Shown here piece after piece: positions 15,939 through 22,897 of a stretch of 34,497 nt of DNA. This stretch comes from CAIZGX01 sp044371535 (GTDB taxonomy: Bacteria; Bacteroidota; Bacteroidia; Flavobacteriales_D; Sanyastnellaceae). The stretch is from positions 1 to 34,497 of the forward strand of contig JBILTL010000009.1 in NCBI GenBank assembly GCA_044371535.1. Reading direction: 5' to 3'. The position numbers were made by a program, and so were the translations under genes. Position 1 is the first letter of the stretch, and every line of letters starts with the position of its first letter. The notes beneath the pieces are model-generated. The model was not told the origin of the DNA and did not search any database. It worked only from the letters and a program-made list of their open reading frames with translations.

Positions 15939-16855
15939 ACCACATTCTTCCGGATAACAAAATAGGTACGCTGAAAGAATTCTCGCTTCAACGAGTGGGA
16001 GATGTCTACGACGCCCGTGAATCGCGGAACATCGTGAATGAACTCTTTCGTCACTATTTGAATTTGTCTTCTGCAGATTTAATCGTTAAAGCAGATGATT
16101 CAATCAGCGAATCGCAAATGCTCTTGGTATACAAAGCCGTGAAGCGCATTGCCAATAAAGAGCCCCTTCAGTATGTTTTGGGTAAGGCCTATTTTTTCGG
16201 AATGGACTTGCATGTTTCCCCAGCTGTCTTAATCCCCCGTCCAGAAACAGAAGAGTTGGTGAGATGGATACTAGAAACCATAAGGCCGAATAATTATTCG
16301 GCCATTGAAGGTCAGATCGCACAGAACAATCACATCGCACCGAATAATCATTCGGTTCATTCGGTTCTAGACATCGGAACCGGCTCCGGCGCCATAGCCC
16401 TCGCTTTGAAAAAAGCACAACCCACTTGGAAAGTATGTGGAGTAGATGTTTCGAAAGATGCGCTTCAAGTGGCCCAAAGAAATTCGAATGAATTTCAGTT
16501 GGAAGTAGAGTGGAAGGAAGTGAATATTTTGGAAAAGAATTTACCCCAGGGAAATTGGAATACAATCGTTTCTAATCCGCCATACATCCCTGTTTCAGAA
16601 GGAAGTGAAATGCGTCCTTCCGTAGTTGAACACGAACCACACCTTGCGCTCTTCGTCCCAGAAAACGATGCTCTAATTTTTTACAAACGCATTCTTGAAT
16701 TGGCAAACAAATGCGAAACAGTCAATCAAGTCTTCTTCGAAATTCATGAGAATTATTTCAACGAAACCCTCTCTCTCGGAGAGTCATTAGGTTGGAAAGG
16801 AGAATTGAAAAAAGATCTTCAAGGGAAAGAACGTATGCTCCTCTTTACGAAGTAA
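15935..16855 (+). CDS. prmC: Peptide chain release factor N5-glutamine methyltransferase
   Basis: PrmC (HemK) methylates the glutamine of the GGQ motif in release factors RF1/RF2 using SAM. The protein has the N-terminal helical domain, PLQYVLGKAYFFG, the VLIPRPETEELV signature, the SAM site VLDIGTGSGAIALAL and the catalytic NPPYIP (N214-Y217). At 306 residues it is slightly long because ~20-27 residues rich in Asn/His/Gln (about 117-143) are inserted between WIL and the SAM motif, where family members usually have a short linker. The insertion is encoded by palindromic DNA (16284-16356). The start overlaps the GH13 stop (ATGA), so it is coupled to an unrelated gene. Confidence 0.93.
   Translation: MNHILPDNKIGTLKEFSLQRVGDVYDARESRNIVNELFRHYLNLSSADLIVKADDSISESQMLLVYKAVKRIANKEPLQYVLGKAYFFGMDLHVSPAVLIPRPETEELVRWILETIRPNNYSAIEGQIAQNNHIAPNNHSVHSVLDIGTGSGAIALALKKAQPTWKVCGVDVSKDALQVAQRNSNEFQLEVEWKEVNILEKNLPQGNWNTIVSNPPYIPVSEGSEMRPSVVEHEPHLALFVPENDALIFYKRILELANKCETVNQVFFEIHENYFNETLSLGESLGWKGELKKDLQGKERMLLFTK
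16284..16356. repeat. Palindromic insertion inside prmC
   Basis: A perfect 20-nt palindrome, GGCCGAATAATTATTCGGCC (16284-16303), is followed 35 nt later by a related inverted repeat with arms ACCGAAT and ATTCGGT (16339-16356); a further TTCATTCGG copy runs to about 16363. They fall in the linker before the SAM motif, keep the reading frame, and share the CCGAAT/ATTCGG core. Confidence 0.7.
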
Positions 16856-16859
16856 TCTT

Positions 16860-17093
16860 GTGTAACATCTTTGGCTCCGCCAATCTTTGACTTCGTCAAT
16901 CTTTTGAAACATCTTTGATTCCGTCAATCTTGCTCGGCATCTTTGACTCCGTCAATCTTGCTCGGCATCTTTGACTCCGCCAATCTTGTGTAACATCTTT
17001 GACTCGGTCAATCTTGCGAAGCATCTTTGACTTCGTCAATCTTTGGCTCCGCCAATCTTGCGAAGCATCTTGTGAAACATCTTCGGCTTCGCC
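16860..17093. repeat. Mini-hairpin array 1 (17 units, AATCTT-type separators)
   Basis: The whole gap between the prmC stop (16853-16855) and the convergent receptor stop (17096-17098) consists of 7- or 9-nt hairpins separated by 5-7 nt of the form (A)ATCTT(T). Units include GTGTAAC, GGCTCCGCC, GACTTCGTC, GATTCCGTC, GCTCGGC, GACTCCGTC, GACTCGGTC, GCGAAGC, GTGAAAC and GGCTTCGCC. Both sides of a stem change together (GAC/GTC, GGC/GCC; GC/GC, GT/AC). Unit 4 (TTGAAAC) and unit 9 (GACTCCGCC) each carry one mismatch. Confidence 0.85.
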
Positions 17094-17095
17094 GA

Positions 17096-19705
17096 TTAGC
17101 CTTCCATCCCGCCTTCGTTCATCTTCATGTTCTTGCGCTTGAACAATTGAGAATCCATCTTTCCAAATTTCCATGAAATGTTGAATCGGAACATCTGCCA
17201 ATCGCGTCGCTTGTAAGTGATCTGATCAAAGTAAGGTGAAGTACTGTGCACTATATTCACACGGGTACGCAAGATATCCGTAGCACTGAAAGAAACCACT
17301 AGACTTCTATTTGCTAAAAATTCTTTTCGAACTGAAAAGTCTAGACCATAGGTAGGTTCAATGTATCCTTGAACAGTGTTATTGCTTCCGCCCCAGCCGC
17401 CGCCGCCCATGCCCATTCCACCACCTCCGCCTCCTCCACGTTCACTACTTCCAACTTCCAGAGCGCGCTTACTGCTGTAATCGAACATGACTTGAAAGGA
17501 GATATTCTTCGGAGCCTTGTAAGTGATGTTACTCTTGATCCAATACGAACTGATGTTGTTTTTCAAATTCGGATCGAGATTCGTTCCATCAATAGCACTG
17601 TTGTAAACGTTAATGTTGGTGCTCATGTCAATCGATTTCGAAAGTGCATTTCGGGAAACAAATTCCAATCCCAAAGCTTGACTGCTGCTTGCATTCTGAT
17701 AAGAAGTAACGACAACAGTATCTCCGAGGAATTCGCTAAACTCTAAGAATTGTTGACGAACCGTTACGTTTGTTGTGTAACGTCCATAGGCAGAAACAAT
17801 AACGGTGTTTTTCTTATTCGGAATCCATTGCCAAGAGAGCTCTCCCGATTGTGTGAATTCGGGTTTTAATCCCGGATTACCACGTTGTATGTTCAATGAA
17901 TCGCTGTAGTCTGTAAACGGAGAAAGTGTCATAAAACTCGGTCTGTTAATCTTGCGATTCAGTGCGAATTGAATGTCTTGCTTTTCAGTAATTACGCGCG
18001 TAACAAACAACGAAGGGAATAGGGCAAGCGGATATTTGTATGAGAAGTTACTACCATCACTTAAAAGCTCTCCTTTGTAATCGCTACTCTCAGCGCGTAA
18101 TCCGCCTTTGATTTTCCATTGAGGTAAATCCAATGCTGCTGTTCCATAAGCCGCATAGACTTGATCCAAGTAATGATAATTTACTTGAAGAGAAGTTATG
18201 TCGGTCCAGATGTTACCAATCAATTCTTGGTTTTTGTATTCCGTAGTGAAGTCACGAACAGAAAAACGTGTGCCTGCTTCTAACCGGAATCGATCTGTAA
18301 TTTTTGACTCGAAATCGATTTGTGAGGTAATAAGGAATTGAGAAACGTCACCATGCTGCATCAAATAGGTAGCATTGGCGTCGTTGTATATATTCAAGTA
18401 GTTACCATCAAAGACACTCTTGATACGGTTGAAATTAATGTCGGCGTTCAGCTCTGTTCCTTCTTTTGTGAAGAGGTGTTTGTACAATACACTTCCACCA
18501 AGATTTTGAAATGCGCGTTTGGTGTTGCTTTCGCGGTAGTAATACCCTGTTCCACCGTCGAGAGTATCGGCGCTCACATTCAACGTGTCGAAAGGAGCAA
18601 AAGATCCTTTCATAATGTTTCCTGAAAAAGTTAAGGTGTTACGATTATCAATGAGCCAGTCAAAACCTCCGCGACCATTCAACATAAAACCATCGTTCAT
18701 GCTATATTGATCTTGGAAAAGCGAAAAGGCCGGAGCAACATTTTCTCGCTCTGTGGTTCCAATGCTAATGCTTCGTCGTTGATTGTAATTCGCGTTGGCG
18801 AAGAAATTTATTTTTCCTTGTCGAATGTTGCAGTCCATTCCTGAATTCACCCTTCCGCGTCTGTCAACACCTCCGCGAATACTTCCGTTGTATCCACCGC
18901 TGCGGTTGTGCTTCATGACAATGTTCACTATTCCACCGCCTCCGCCGCTGGCATCGTACTTCGCAGATGGATTGGTAATCAATTCAACACGTTGAATGGC
19001 ATCTGCCGGAATTTGATCAATGGTTAAAGTCGTTGGTCTTCCGTCTACAAAAATTTGTGGAGCCGCATTTCGGAGCTGAACATTTCCATCGGTATCGACT
19101 TGAAGAGAAGGAATGTTTCTCAACACATCTTCTGCTGTTCCACCGGCATTCATGGGGTTCTTGTCAACATCGTAAATGCGTTTGTCGAATTCCAAGCGTG
19201 GGCCGCCACCGTCAATGGTCACGGTATTCAGGGTGCCTGTAAAAGCTAACTTAATATTTCCTAGATCTTTTTCCACAAGACCCATAGGTCCTCCAGAAGG
19301 CTTTAATGTGAAAACGAAATAGGCAGCTTCAACTTCCGCCAAAGAAAACCGAAGTGTTAATTTTTCACCAACCGGTAAATCTTCAATCGTGAACTCTCCG
19401 TTGGCCTGCGAAAGGGCTCCGCCTAAAACAAGCGGATTCTTTTCCTTTACCACCAAGCTGTCTTCTTTGTAAACACGCAACACCACGAATTCAAGGGGCT
19501 TGTTCGTTCGCGCATCGAATAATTTTCCGTAAACGCGTCCTTTAGGGGCTGGTCTTCCAGGTTGTCCTCCTCCACTTCCTCCCGTTCCTCCAGGTCTTCC
19601 TCCGTTCTGTGGTTGAGCAAAAGAGATAGATGCCGTTAAAAGCATGAACGTAACAAACAAAGTTGTACTTGCTCGCTTTATTAGGGTGTCAAATGAAAAG
19701 GTCAT
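17096..19705 (-). CDS. TonB-dependent receptor-like outer-membrane protein with CarboxypepD_reg-like N-terminal domain
   Basis: The 869-residue protein has a signal peptide (~1-30) and a Gly/Pro-rich linker (~32-52). Next come a carboxypeptidase-regulatory-like beta domain (~56-145; GRVYGKLFDARTNKPLEFV, GEFTIEDLPVGEKLTL), a plug (~160-265; AEDVLRNIPSLQVD, PQIFVDGRPTTLTIDQIP, VELITNPSAKYDASGGGG) and a long barrel of the OMP_b-brl_3 type. A glycine/methionine-rich run near residues 754-775, probably a loop, is unusual. The last residues are basic and Met-rich rather than a typical terminal barrel strand, which itself (MFRFNISWKFG) lies ~20 residues earlier. It probably takes up a ligand with TonB-ExbBD; the ligand is unknown. 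Confidence 0.88.
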   Translation of the reverse strand: MTFSFDTLIKRASTTLFVTFMLLTASISFAQPQNGGRPGGTGGSGGGQPGRPAPKGRVYGKLFDARTNKPLEFVVLRVYKEDSLVVKEKNPLVLGGALSQANGEFTIEDLPVGEKLTLRFSLAEVEAAYFVFTLKPSGGPMGLVEKDLGNIKLAFTGTLNTVTIDGGGPRLEFDKRIYDVDKNPMNAGGTAEDVLRNIPSLQVDTDGNVQLRNAAPQIFVDGRPTTLTIDQIPADAIQRVELITNPSAKYDASGGGGGIVNIVMKHNRSGGYNGSIRGGVDRRGRVNSGMDCNIRQGKINFFANANYNQRRSISIGTTERENVAPAFSLFQDQYSMNDGFMLNGRGGFDWLIDNRNTLTFSGNIMKGSFAPFDTLNVSADTLDGGTGYYYRESNTKRAFQNLGGSVLYKHLFTKEGTELNADINFNRIKSVFDGNYLNIYNDANATYLMQHGDVSQFLITSQIDFESKITDRFRLEAGTRFSVRDFTTEYKNQELIGNIWTDITSLQVNYHYLDQVYAAYGTAALDLPQWKIKGGLRAESSDYKGELLSDGSNFSYKYPLALFPSLFVTRVITEKQDIQFALNRKINRPSFMTLSPFTDYSDSLNIQRGNPGLKPEFTQSGELSWQWIPNKKNTVIVSAYGRYTTNVTVRQQFLEFSEFLGDTVVVTSYQNASSSQALGLEFVSRNALSKSIDMSTNINVYNSAIDGTNLDPNLKNNISSYWIKSNITYKAPKNISFQVMFDYSSKRALEVGSSERGGGGGGGMGMGGGGWGGSNNTVQGYIEPTYGLDFSVRKEFLANRSLVVSFSATDILRTRVNIVHSTSPYFDQITYKRRDWQMFRFNISWKFGKMDSQLFKRKNMKMNEGGMEG

Positions 19706-19775
19706 GTGGATAGAACAGGAATAATTGCAAAAAGTTTAATCCGGTAAAGTTAACCAATAGAGGATGAGTATAGCT

Positions 19776-19783
19776 TAATTTTG
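19776..19783 (+). promoter_or_regulatory. -7 element TAATTTTG before the DegT-family gene
   Basis: A perfect TAnnTTTG ends 7 nt before the ATG at 19791. No TTG sits at the standard -33 distance. It lies in the 85-nt divergent gap between the receptor and the aminotransferase. Confidence 0.4.
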
Positions 19784-19790
19784 CTCACTT

Positions 19791-20996
19791 ATGAATCCCA
19801 TTCCTTTTTCTCCGCCTCGTATCGATGAAAAGACCATCGAAGCGGTAACGGCAGTGCTTCGTTCAGGTTGGATAACGACTGGCCCGCAGACTAGAGCCTT
19901 CGAAAACGATATTCAGCAATATTGCGATTCAGGTCCGGTATTGTGCCTGAACTCTTGGACCAACGCTGTTGAGATGGTTTTGTATTGGTTCGGAATTGGT
20001 CCGGGCGATGAAGTAATTGTTCCCGCATACACCTACGCTGCAACAGCAAACGTTGTTGTGCATTTAGGTGCTACCCCTGTTATGGTTGATTGCGCGCCAG
20101 ATTCAGCACAGATGGATATTGAGAAAGTCGCGGCGGCAATGACGGAAAGAACAAAAGCCATTATGCCTGTTGACGTTGGCGGATTGCCTGTCGACTATGA
20201 CGCATACATGGAATTAGCGAAGAGCTTTACAAAGCGATTCGAATGGAAACCGACCAGTAAGCCTCAAGAAAAATTCGGTCGTCCGCTCGTTGTTTCAGAT
20301 GCAGCACATTCTTTTGGCTCGTTTTACAAAGGAAAGCGTGTCGGTAATCAAACCGACGTAGCAGGGTTCTCTTTCCACGCAGTGAAAAATCTAACCACTG
20401 CAGAAGGTGGAGCCATTGCGTTGAATTTTCAAAATGAAATTATTTCGGAAAAGATTCGCCAAGAGATTTACACCAAGTCGCTTCACGGGCAATCGAAAGA
20501 TGCGATTTCAAAAATGCAACCGGGTAATTGGAGATATGATATTGTGGAAGCAGGATACAAATGCAACATGACCGACATTCACGCTGCAATTGGTAGAGTA
20601 GAGTTGGAACGCTTTCAAGAAAGTTTAGATAGAAGGAAAGAGATATGTGAAATTTACAATAGCATTCTTTCAACCAATGAAAATTGCATTCTTCCAACAT
20701 TCAAAACAGAGTGGTCAGATTCGAACTACCATTTGTACATGCTTCGCTTGAACAAGTTTACGGAAGATCAGCGCGATACTGTCATTCGTGAAGTAGCAGA
20801 GTTAGGCATTTCATTGAACGTGCATTTTCAGCCTTTGCCTTTGTTCACGTTTTACAAAAGTCAGGGGTATGACATTCACGATTTTCCGAATGCGTTTAAT
20901 TTCTACAAGAACGAAATTTCACTTCCTGTTTATTACGATTTGTCGAACGAAGATGCAGAGCGCGTAGCGAACGCAATCTTGGCTGCTATTTCATAA
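19791..20996 (+). CDS. DegT/DnrJ/EryC1/StrS-family PLP aminotransferase
   Basis: This 401-residue PLP enzyme is of the family that aminates keto-sugars on nucleotide carriers. Features are the N-terminal SPPRIDEKTIEAV and SGWITTGPQTRAFE, the VPAYTYAATANVVVHLGATP motif, DAAHSFGS, and FSFHAVKNLTTAEGG with the Schiff-base lysine K199. Near the C-terminus it has the family's NVHFQPLPLFTFY. It is followed after 4 nt by a sugar phosphotransferase, which suggests that the pair makes an amino-sugar-containing glycan or lipid-linked sugar. The exact substrate cannot be told from sequence. Confidence 0.92.
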   Translation: MNPIPFSPPRIDEKTIEAVTAVLRSGWITTGPQTRAFENDIQQYCDSGPVLCLNSWTNAVEMVLYWFGIGPGDEVIVPAYTYAATANVVVHLGATPVMVDCAPDSAQMDIEKVAAAMTERTKAIMPVDVGGLPVDYDAYMELAKSFTKRFEWKPTSKPQEKFGRPLVVSDAAHSFGSFYKGKRVGNQTDVAGFSFHAVKNLTTAEGGAIALNFQNEIISEKIRQEIYTKSLHGQSKDAISKMQPGNWRYDIVEAGYKCNMTDIHAAIGRVELERFQESLDRRKEICEIYNSILSTNENCILPTFKTEWSDSNYHLYMLRLNKFTEDQRDTVIREVAELGISLNVHFQPLPLFTFYKSQGYDIHDFPNAFNFYKNEISLPVYYDLSNEDAERVANAILAAIS

Positions 20997-21000
20997 TGAA

Positions 21001-21585
21001 ATGAAAAGGTTGTTCGATATTCTATTCTCAGCGGTGCTTATGCTAGTGCTTCTTCCTTTGGGAATGGTTGTGTCGATTTGGATAGTTCTCGACGATTTTG
21101 GTTCTCCTTTTTTCGTGCAACAGCGTGTGGGTTTGAATGGAAGAAATTTTGGTTTGTTGAAGTTTCGCTCCATGCGGAAAAACGCTGAATCCAAAGGTCA
21201 ATTAACGGTTGGAATGAAAGACAATCGAATTACACGAAGCGGTTATTTTATTCGGAAGTACAAAATCGACGAGCTGCCTCAATTGGTAAATGTCTTTCTG
21301 GGTGAAATGAGCGTCGTTGGTCCTCGTCCGGAAGTTCCCAAATACGTTTTGTTGTACAACGAAGAACAACAAAACGTTCTCAGCATCAAACCAGGAATCA
21401 CAGACTTTGCAAGCATTGAATACGTTCGTGAAAACGAACTCCTCAGCCAATCTCCAAATCCGGAAAAAACTTACATCGAGGAAATCATGCCCGCTAAACT
21501 CGCACTTAATCTTAAATACGTCCGCGAGCAAAGTTTTTTAACGGATATGAAGATCATTCTTCAAACCATAAAAGCAATTCTTTGA
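21001..21585 (+). CDS. Small bacterial sugar transferase (undecaprenyl-phosphate phosphoglycosyltransferase)
   Basis: At 194 residues this is the short, monotopic (PglC-like) form of the family. It has an N-terminal hydrophobic membrane-entry helix (RLFDILFSAVLMLVLLPLGM), then FFVQQRVGLNGRNFGLLKFRSM, the DELPQL motif, NVFLGEMSVVGPRPE and KPGITDFAS. It transfers a sugar-1-phosphate from a UDP-sugar to undecaprenyl phosphate at the cytoplasmic face, starting O-antigen, capsule or glycoprotein glycan synthesis. It is in an operon with the DegT-family gene. Its stop at 21585 directly abuts the stop of the convergent gene at 21586. Confidence 0.93.
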   Translation: MKRLFDILFSAVLMLVLLPLGMVVSIWIVLDDFGSPFFVQQRVGLNGRNFGLLKFRSMRKNAESKGQLTVGMKDNRITRSGYFIRKYKIDELPQLVNVFLGEMSVVGPRPEVPKYVLLYNEEQQNVLSIKPGITDFASIEYVRENELLSQSPNPEKTYIEEIMPAKLALNLKYVREQSFLTDMKIILQTIKAIL

Positions 21586-22776
21586 TTATTTAGCTGCACT
21601 CATCGAGGCAAGGATGATCTCAACACCTTGTGCTGCTTCCTGCATGGTAATCGTCAACGGCGGAGCAATGCGGAAGCTCCACGGACAAGACAAGAACCAA
21701 AAGCTCAAGAGTCCGTTTCTTAAATTTTCTTCCACCACTTGCTGAACCACTTCAGCATTCTCCATGTCAATGGCGAAGAATAATCCCTTTCTACGAACTT
21801 CGATCACGCGCTCATGTGCGGATAATTTTTCTTCAATGAATTGTCCGATTTGCTCGGCATGACTCAACAATTCTTCATTGTGAATTTGTTCCAAGAATGC
21901 ATGCGCTGCTGCGCAAGCAACCGGATGTCCAGCAAAGGTGCTTATGTGTCCGAGAAACGGATTGTGCGAGAGCTCGCGCATGTTCTCTCGCGAGGAAACC
22001 AAGCAACCGATGGGCATTCCTCCGCCTAAAGCTTTTCCGAGCGTAATGGCGTGCGGAACCACGCCGAAGTGTTCGAATGCGAACACCTTTCCGGTGCGCC
22101 CCATGCCGCATTGAATTTCATCGAACACGAGCAGCGCACCCACTTCTTCGCATTTCTTCTTCAACGCATTCAAATACAATTCATTCGGAATACGCACACC
22201 GGCGTCTCCTTGAATGGTTTCAAGAATAACACCAGCAGTTTTTTCAGTAATGAAATCGAGATCTTCCCAGCTGTTCAATCGAATGAAGTTTACACCGGGC
22301 ATAAGCGGACGGAAGTTTTGCTTCTTCACTTCATTCGCACTAATGGCCATTGAGCCCGTTGTACTTCCGTGATAAGACCCCACGAACGAAACAATTTCTT
22401 TTCTTCCGGTCACGCGCTTCACCAGCTTAATGGCCGCTTCATTTGCTTCCGTTCCGCTATTCACAAAGTAACAGCAGTTCAATTCAGCAGGAAGTAATTT
22501 CAACAAGCTCATTGCCGCATTGTCTTGCGCCTCTTGAATAAATTCACCATACACCATTGTGTGCAAGTGCTTATCTACTTGCGCATGAATGGCCTCACGA
22601 ATACGCGCATTCCCATGTCCCAGATTACTCACCCCAACACCACTCACAAAATCCATAATCCGCGAACCATCTTTCTTGTACACATACAATCCCTCTGCAC
22701 GCTCCACCTCAATTCCCAACGGAAACGGCGTCGTCTGCGCTAACCCCTTCTCAAAAAATATGTTCGATTCACTCAT
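21586..22776 (-). CDS. Class III (acetylornithine/ornithine-type) PLP aminotransferase
   Basis: This 396-residue protein has the class III signatures: FVNSGTEANEAAIKLVKR, SYHGSTTGSMAIS, LVFDEIQCGMGRTGK and TLGKALGGGMPIG with the PLP lysine K248. The C-terminal half includes GHISTFAGHPVACAAAHAFLEQI. Length and motifs are typical of enzymes acting on acetylornithine, ornithine or related omega-amino substrates. No arginine or proline pathway genes surround it, so the substrate is unassigned. It lies just downstream of a mini-hairpin array (12 nt from its ATG) and may be co-transcribed with the GH92 gene. Confidence 0.9.
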   Translation of the reverse strand: MSESNIFFEKGLAQTTPFPLGIEVERAEGLYVYKKDGSRIMDFVSGVGVSNLGHGNARIREAIHAQVDKHLHTMVYGEFIQEAQDNAAMSLLKLLPAELNCCYFVNSGTEANEAAIKLVKRVTGRKEIVSFVGSYHGSTTGSMAISANEVKKQNFRPLMPGVNFIRLNSWEDLDFITEKTAGVILETIQGDAGVRIPNELYLNALKKKCEEVGALLVFDEIQCGMGRTGKVFAFEHFGVVPHAITLGKALGGGMPIGCLVSSRENMRELSHNPFLGHISTFAGHPVACAAAHAFLEQIHNEELLSHAEQIGQFIEEKLSAHERVIEVRRKGLFFAIDMENAEVVQQVVEENLRNGLLSFWFLSCPWSFRIAPPLTITMQEAAQGVEIILASMSAAK

Positions 22777-22791
22777 AGTTAAAAATCATTC

Positions 22792-22897
22792 GCCGCAGGC
22801 ATTCGTTGCCATGCAACATTCGTCCTTCGGACATTCGTGGCTTCGCCACATTCGTGCTTGCACATTCGTGGCTACGCCACATTCGTTGTTATTCAAC
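22792..22897. repeat. Mini-hairpin array 2 (7 units, exact ATTC separators)
   Basis: Seven inverted repeats are separated by exactly ATTC each time: GCCGCAGGC, GTTGCCATGCAAC, GTCCTTCGGAC, GTGGCTTCGCCAC, GTGCTTGCAC, GTGGCTACGCCAC and GTTGTTATTCAAC. An ATTC also precedes the first. Stems run 3-5 bp and loops are mostly 3 nt (GCA, CAT, TTC, TAC). The last unit holds the stop codon of the GH92 gene in its loop (22889-22891). Confidence 0.87.

Noticed and set aside
16860..17093. CRISPR array
   Set aside because: Units are 7-9 nt hairpins with 5-7 nt constant separators; no 24-40 nt identical repeats, unique spacers or cas genes are present.
16896..17201. A 101-codon minus-strand ORF across mini-hairpin array 1
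   Set aside because: It is made of the repeat units and the out-of-frame end of the receptor gene; the sequence is explained by hairpin structure, not coding.
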